From: Thermoplasmata archaeon
Lineage (GTDB): Archaea > Thermoplasmatota > Thermoplasmata > Lutacidiplasmatales > UBA184
Reading direction: 5' to 3'
Length of the DNA: 34,862 nucleotides
Assembly (NCBI GenBank): GCA_030038885.1
Contig: JASHQY010000175.1
Span: 1 to 34,862 of the forward strand
Positions 32,734 through 34,862 of this stretch are shown here, one piece after another. The notes beneath the pieces are model-generated. The model did not search any database. It had not been told where the DNA came from and saw nothing but the letters and a program-made list of their open reading frames with translations. Positions within the stretch are counted from its first letter, which is position 1; every line of letters begins with the position of its first letter. The translations under genes were made by a program, and so were the position numbers.

Positions 32734-33897
32734 GTGGGGCATCGGGCGGCGATCGTCGGCGCGGGGCACACTCGGTTCGGGGCGCTCGACGCCGGACCGC
32801 GGGCCCTGCTCCGGTCCGCGGTCGACGAGGCGTTCGGTTCCGTGGACCGGGGCGCCGAGCGGTCGTCGATCGACGAGGCGTTCCTCGCGACCCTCGGCTT
32901 CGGCGGCTGGCAGATCGGTAACTCGTCGGCCGTCCTCGCGGAGGAGGCCGGGGTGCCCGGGGTCCCGGTGACCCGGGTGGAGAACGCCTGCGCGTCGGGC
33001 GGCGCCGCGATCCGCGCCGCGGTGCGCGCGGTCGAGGGCGGCGCCCGTCGGCTGGTCCTGGTCGCGGGGCTGGAGAAGATGACCGACGTGCCGAACGCGC
33101 GCCGGCGCTACTGGCTCGGCGTGTCCGGCGACACGGAGTGGGAGCGGCTCGCGGGCCTCACGTTCGCGGGGGTCTACGGGCTGATCGCCTCGCGCTACCT
33201 CGCCGAGCACGGGGTCGGGCCGGAGGCGCTCGAGGAGGTCGCGGTCAAGAACCACGACAACGGGGCCCGGAACCCGAAGGCCCAGTTCCAGAAGCGGGTG
33301 AGCCGCGCGGACGTCCGAGCGGCCCCCCGGGTCGCGGACCCGCTCGGCCTCTACGACTGCTGCCCGGTGTCGGACGGGGCGGCGGCGCTCCTGATCGCGC
33401 CGGCCGCGTCCGCCCGGACGTACACCGACGCGCCGGTCTACATCGACGGGGTCGGCGCGGGGTCGGACTTCCTCGCGGTGCAGGAGCGGCCGGAGCTGAC
33501 CCGGTTCGGTGCCAGCCGGTGGGCGGCCGACGAGGCGTTCCATGCCGCCGGGTGCTCCCGCTCCGAGATCTCGTTCCTCGAGGTCCATGACTGCTTCACG
33601 ATCGCGGAGCTGCTCGCGATCGAGGACCTCGGGTACGCGGCGCCCGGGGCGGCGGGTCGGTTGACGCTCGAGGGCGCGACGCGCCGGGACGGCCGGCTCC
33701 CGGTCAATCCGGACGGCGGGCTGAAGGCGAAGGGCCACCCGATCGGGGCGACCGGGGTCAGCCAGGCCTACGAGGTCTTCCAGCAGCTGCGGGGATCGGC
33801 CGGGCCGCGGCAGGTCGCGCGCGCGGAACGGGCCCTGACCCACAACGTGGGGGGTGCGGGCGCGACGGCCTGCGTCACGATCTACTCGAGGGGATGA
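32734..33897 (+). CDS. Thiolase (archaeal acetyl-CoA C-acetyltransferase type)
   Basis: The product is 387 aa. It starts VGHRAAIVGAGHTRFG, and the acylated Cys is C86 in ENACASGGAAIRAA. The C-terminus has GHPIGATGVSQA with the catalytic His and HNVGGAGAT where many bacterial thiolases have a Cys. This His version marks the archaeal/SCP2-like group. In archaea such a thiolase, HMG-CoA synthase and a DUF35 protein form one complex that makes HMG-CoA for isoprenoids. Here the next gene, 6 nt downstream, contains a DUF35 domain, which supports this role over beta-oxidation. Start GTG at 32734. Confidence 0.88.
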   Translation: MGHRAAIVGAGHTRFGALDAGPRALLRSAVDEAFGSVDRGAERSSIDEAFLATLGFGGWQIGNSSAVLAEEAGVPGVPVTRVENACASGGAAIRAAVRAVEGGARRLVLVAGLEKMTDVPNARRRYWLGVSGDTEWERLAGLTFAGVYGLIASRYLAEHGVGPEALEEVAVKNHDNGARNPKAQFQKRVSRADVRAAPRVADPLGLYDCCPVSDGAAALLIAPAASARTYTDAPVYIDGVGAGSDFLAVQERPELTRFGASRWAADEAFHAAGCSRSEISFLEVHDCFTIAELLAIEDLGYAAPGAAGRLTLEGATRRDGRLPVNPDGGLKAKGHPIGATGVSQAYEVFQQLRGSAGPRQVARAERALTHNVGGAGATACVTIYSRG

Positions 33898-33903
33898 GGG
33901 TCC

Positions 33904-34862
33904 GTGCGGGGAGTCGAACGGGCCGCCGCGTACGTCCCGACCGGCGCGATCGACGGCCGGCCAAGGGCGGCGGACGACGAGGACGGGTTCACGCTCGCCG
34001 CCACCGCGCTCGAGCGGCTCGAACCGCCTTTGCCCGGCGGTCCTCCGCCGGCGCGCCTCCTTCTGGTCGGCGACCTCCCGGCCTCCGCCGATGCGGACCT
34101 GGTCCGCTTCCTGGGGTTCCCGCTGCGGACCGACCGGTTCGGTCGAGGCGGTTCGGCCCTCGGGACCGCGCTGGAGGCGGCGTGCGACGCCGCACGCGGT
34201 GGGGAGCCGGCGCTGCTCGTCGCGGTCGACCTCGCCGCCTCCCGCGCGGGGACGGAGCCGGTGAACGGGGACGATGGGTTCGACGCCGCGGTCGCGCTCC
34301 GGTTCGCGGAGCTCGGGAACCGAGACGGGGAGGAAGCGCTCGGGGACGTGCCGCGCGATGGGCCGCAGTCCACCCCGGGTCTCCTCGAGCTGGGTCGGCG
34401 GCGACGCGCCACGGACCCCGACCGCTGGGTCGGGGACTTCGAGGCGCCTCCCCCGCGCGCGGCCGCGGCCCGCACTGCCCCGGCGCCCGCCCCGGCATCG
34501 GAGGGTCCGTTCTCCCAGGGCGCGTACGTACCGCGGCCCCGCTACCTCGAGAACCTCCCCGGACGCTGGAGGCTGATCGGAGAGCGCTGCTCGGCCTGCG
34601 GCCGCATCGGGTTTCCGCCGCGCGGACGGTGTCGCGAGTGCGGCGCCACCGAAGGGCTGGTCCCGACCCCGCTGCCCCGGGACGGGGGCGAGGTTGTGGC
34701 CGCTACGACGATCGGCCCCGGCGGCCAGCCCACGGAGTTCGACGACCAGGTCGCGACCTCGGGCCCGTACACCGTCGTGCTCGTGGAGCTGGTCCCCGGG
34801 GTTCGGGTCACTCTGCAGGCGACCGACGCCCGCCCCGGCGAGCTCGCGATCGGCGCGCGGGT
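33904..34862 (+). CDS. Degenerate HMG-CoA synthase-like domain fused to DUF35 (partial, 3' end cut)
   Basis: The open frame begins at GTG 33904 and runs off the right edge with no stop (319 codons). Residues 1 to about 190 resemble the first half of HMG-CoA synthase: AAAYVPTGAI, DEDGFTLAATALE, and FGRGGSALGTALEAACDAA at the place where the synthase has the catalytic Cys. That Cys is absent, so this half is probably not catalytic. After a Pro/Ala linker come RYLENLPGRWRLIGERC and a zinc ribbon CSACGRIGFPPRGRCRECG, then an OB-like domain. This is the DUF35 arrangement. It most likely scaffolds acyl transfer between thiolase and HMG-CoA synthase. The N-terminal assignment is less certain than the DUF35 assignment. 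Confidence 0.7.
   Translation, partial: MRGVERAAAYVPTGAIDGRPRAADDEDGFTLAATALERLEPPLPGGPPPARLLLVGDLPASADADLVRFLGFPLRTDRFGRGGSALGTALEAACDAARGGEPALLVAVDLAASRAGTEPVNGDDGFDAAVALRFAELGNRDGEEALGDVPRDGPQSTPGLLELGRRRRATDPDRWVGDFEAPPPRAAAARTAPAPAPASEGPFSQGAYVPRPRYLENLPGRWRLIGERCSACGRIGFPPRGRCRECGATEGLVPTPLPRDGGEVVAATTIGPGGQPTEFDDQVATSGPYTVVLVELVPGVRVTLQATDARPGELAIGAR

Noticed and set aside
1..34862. CRISPR array, toxin-antitoxin pair or defence island
   Set aside because: I saw no regularly spaced direct repeats and no Cas, restriction or toxin motifs. The DUF234 ATPase alone does not justify the claim.

Overview
The window comes from a very GC-rich archaeal chromosome. Archaeal hallmarks are an Orc1/Cdc6 initiator, Elp3, diphthine synthase, NreA, archaeal-type methionine adenosyltransferase, isopentenyl phosphate kinase with type-2 IPP isomerase, a two-subunit-type GMP synthase amidotransferase, TATA-like boxes about 25-35 nt before many start codons, and tRNA genes without encoded CCA. 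The gene mix and base composition suggest a high-GC Thermoplasmatota-like lineage. That placement is inference; the window has no rRNA to test it.

Layout. 1-6171: a partial secreted protein, a SAM methyltransferase, tRNA-Ala(TGC), a luciferase-like flavin oxidoreductase, a large membrane-anchored surface protein, a metallo-beta-lactamase-fold hydrolase and tRNA-Pro(CGG). 6305-8567: NreA convergent with a zinc-ribbon membrane protein. 8722-13675 (minus): a cluster reading 73-aa membrane protein, ipk, type-2 IPP isomerase, elp3, then mat. 13676-13862: a divergent spacer with a 22-bp near-palindrome, followed by orc1/cdc6. 15316-17018 (minus): aldehyde dehydrogenase and a coupled 69-aa coiled-coil protein. 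17126-20396: a seryl-tRNA synthetase of the rare methanogen type and a Hef-like helicase without a nuclease domain. 20396-26743: a dyad-bearing promoter, kdpFABC, a KdpQ-like universal stress protein and dphB. 26740-28850: a degenerate receiver-domain protein, a spacer packed with inverted repeats, and an ATPase with a DUF234/nuclease-like tail behind a very AT-rich promoter. 28961-32668 (minus): ubiX, two small membrane proteins and guaAA joined by 4-nt start/stop overlaps, then an unknown zinc-motif protein. 32734-end: a thiolase followed by an open-ended gene that joins a degenerate HMG-CoA-synthase-like domain to a DUF35 zinc ribbon/OB domain.

How genes work together. Isoprenoid functions recur: thiolase, DUF35 scaffold, UbiX (prenyl-FMN for the archaeal mevalonate branch), IPK and IDI-2. 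Potassium uptake is a complete Kdp pump with a stress-protein gene and no KdpD/KdpE in view. Orc1, Hef-like helicase and NreA serve DNA replication and repair. SerRS, Elp3, DphB and two tRNAs serve translation.

The least explained parts are the inverted-repeat spacer at 27216-27357, the dyad upstream of kdp, the degenerate synthase-DUF35 fusion, and the uncharacterised 524-aa protein. I see no CRISPR array, insertion sequence or rRNA gene.
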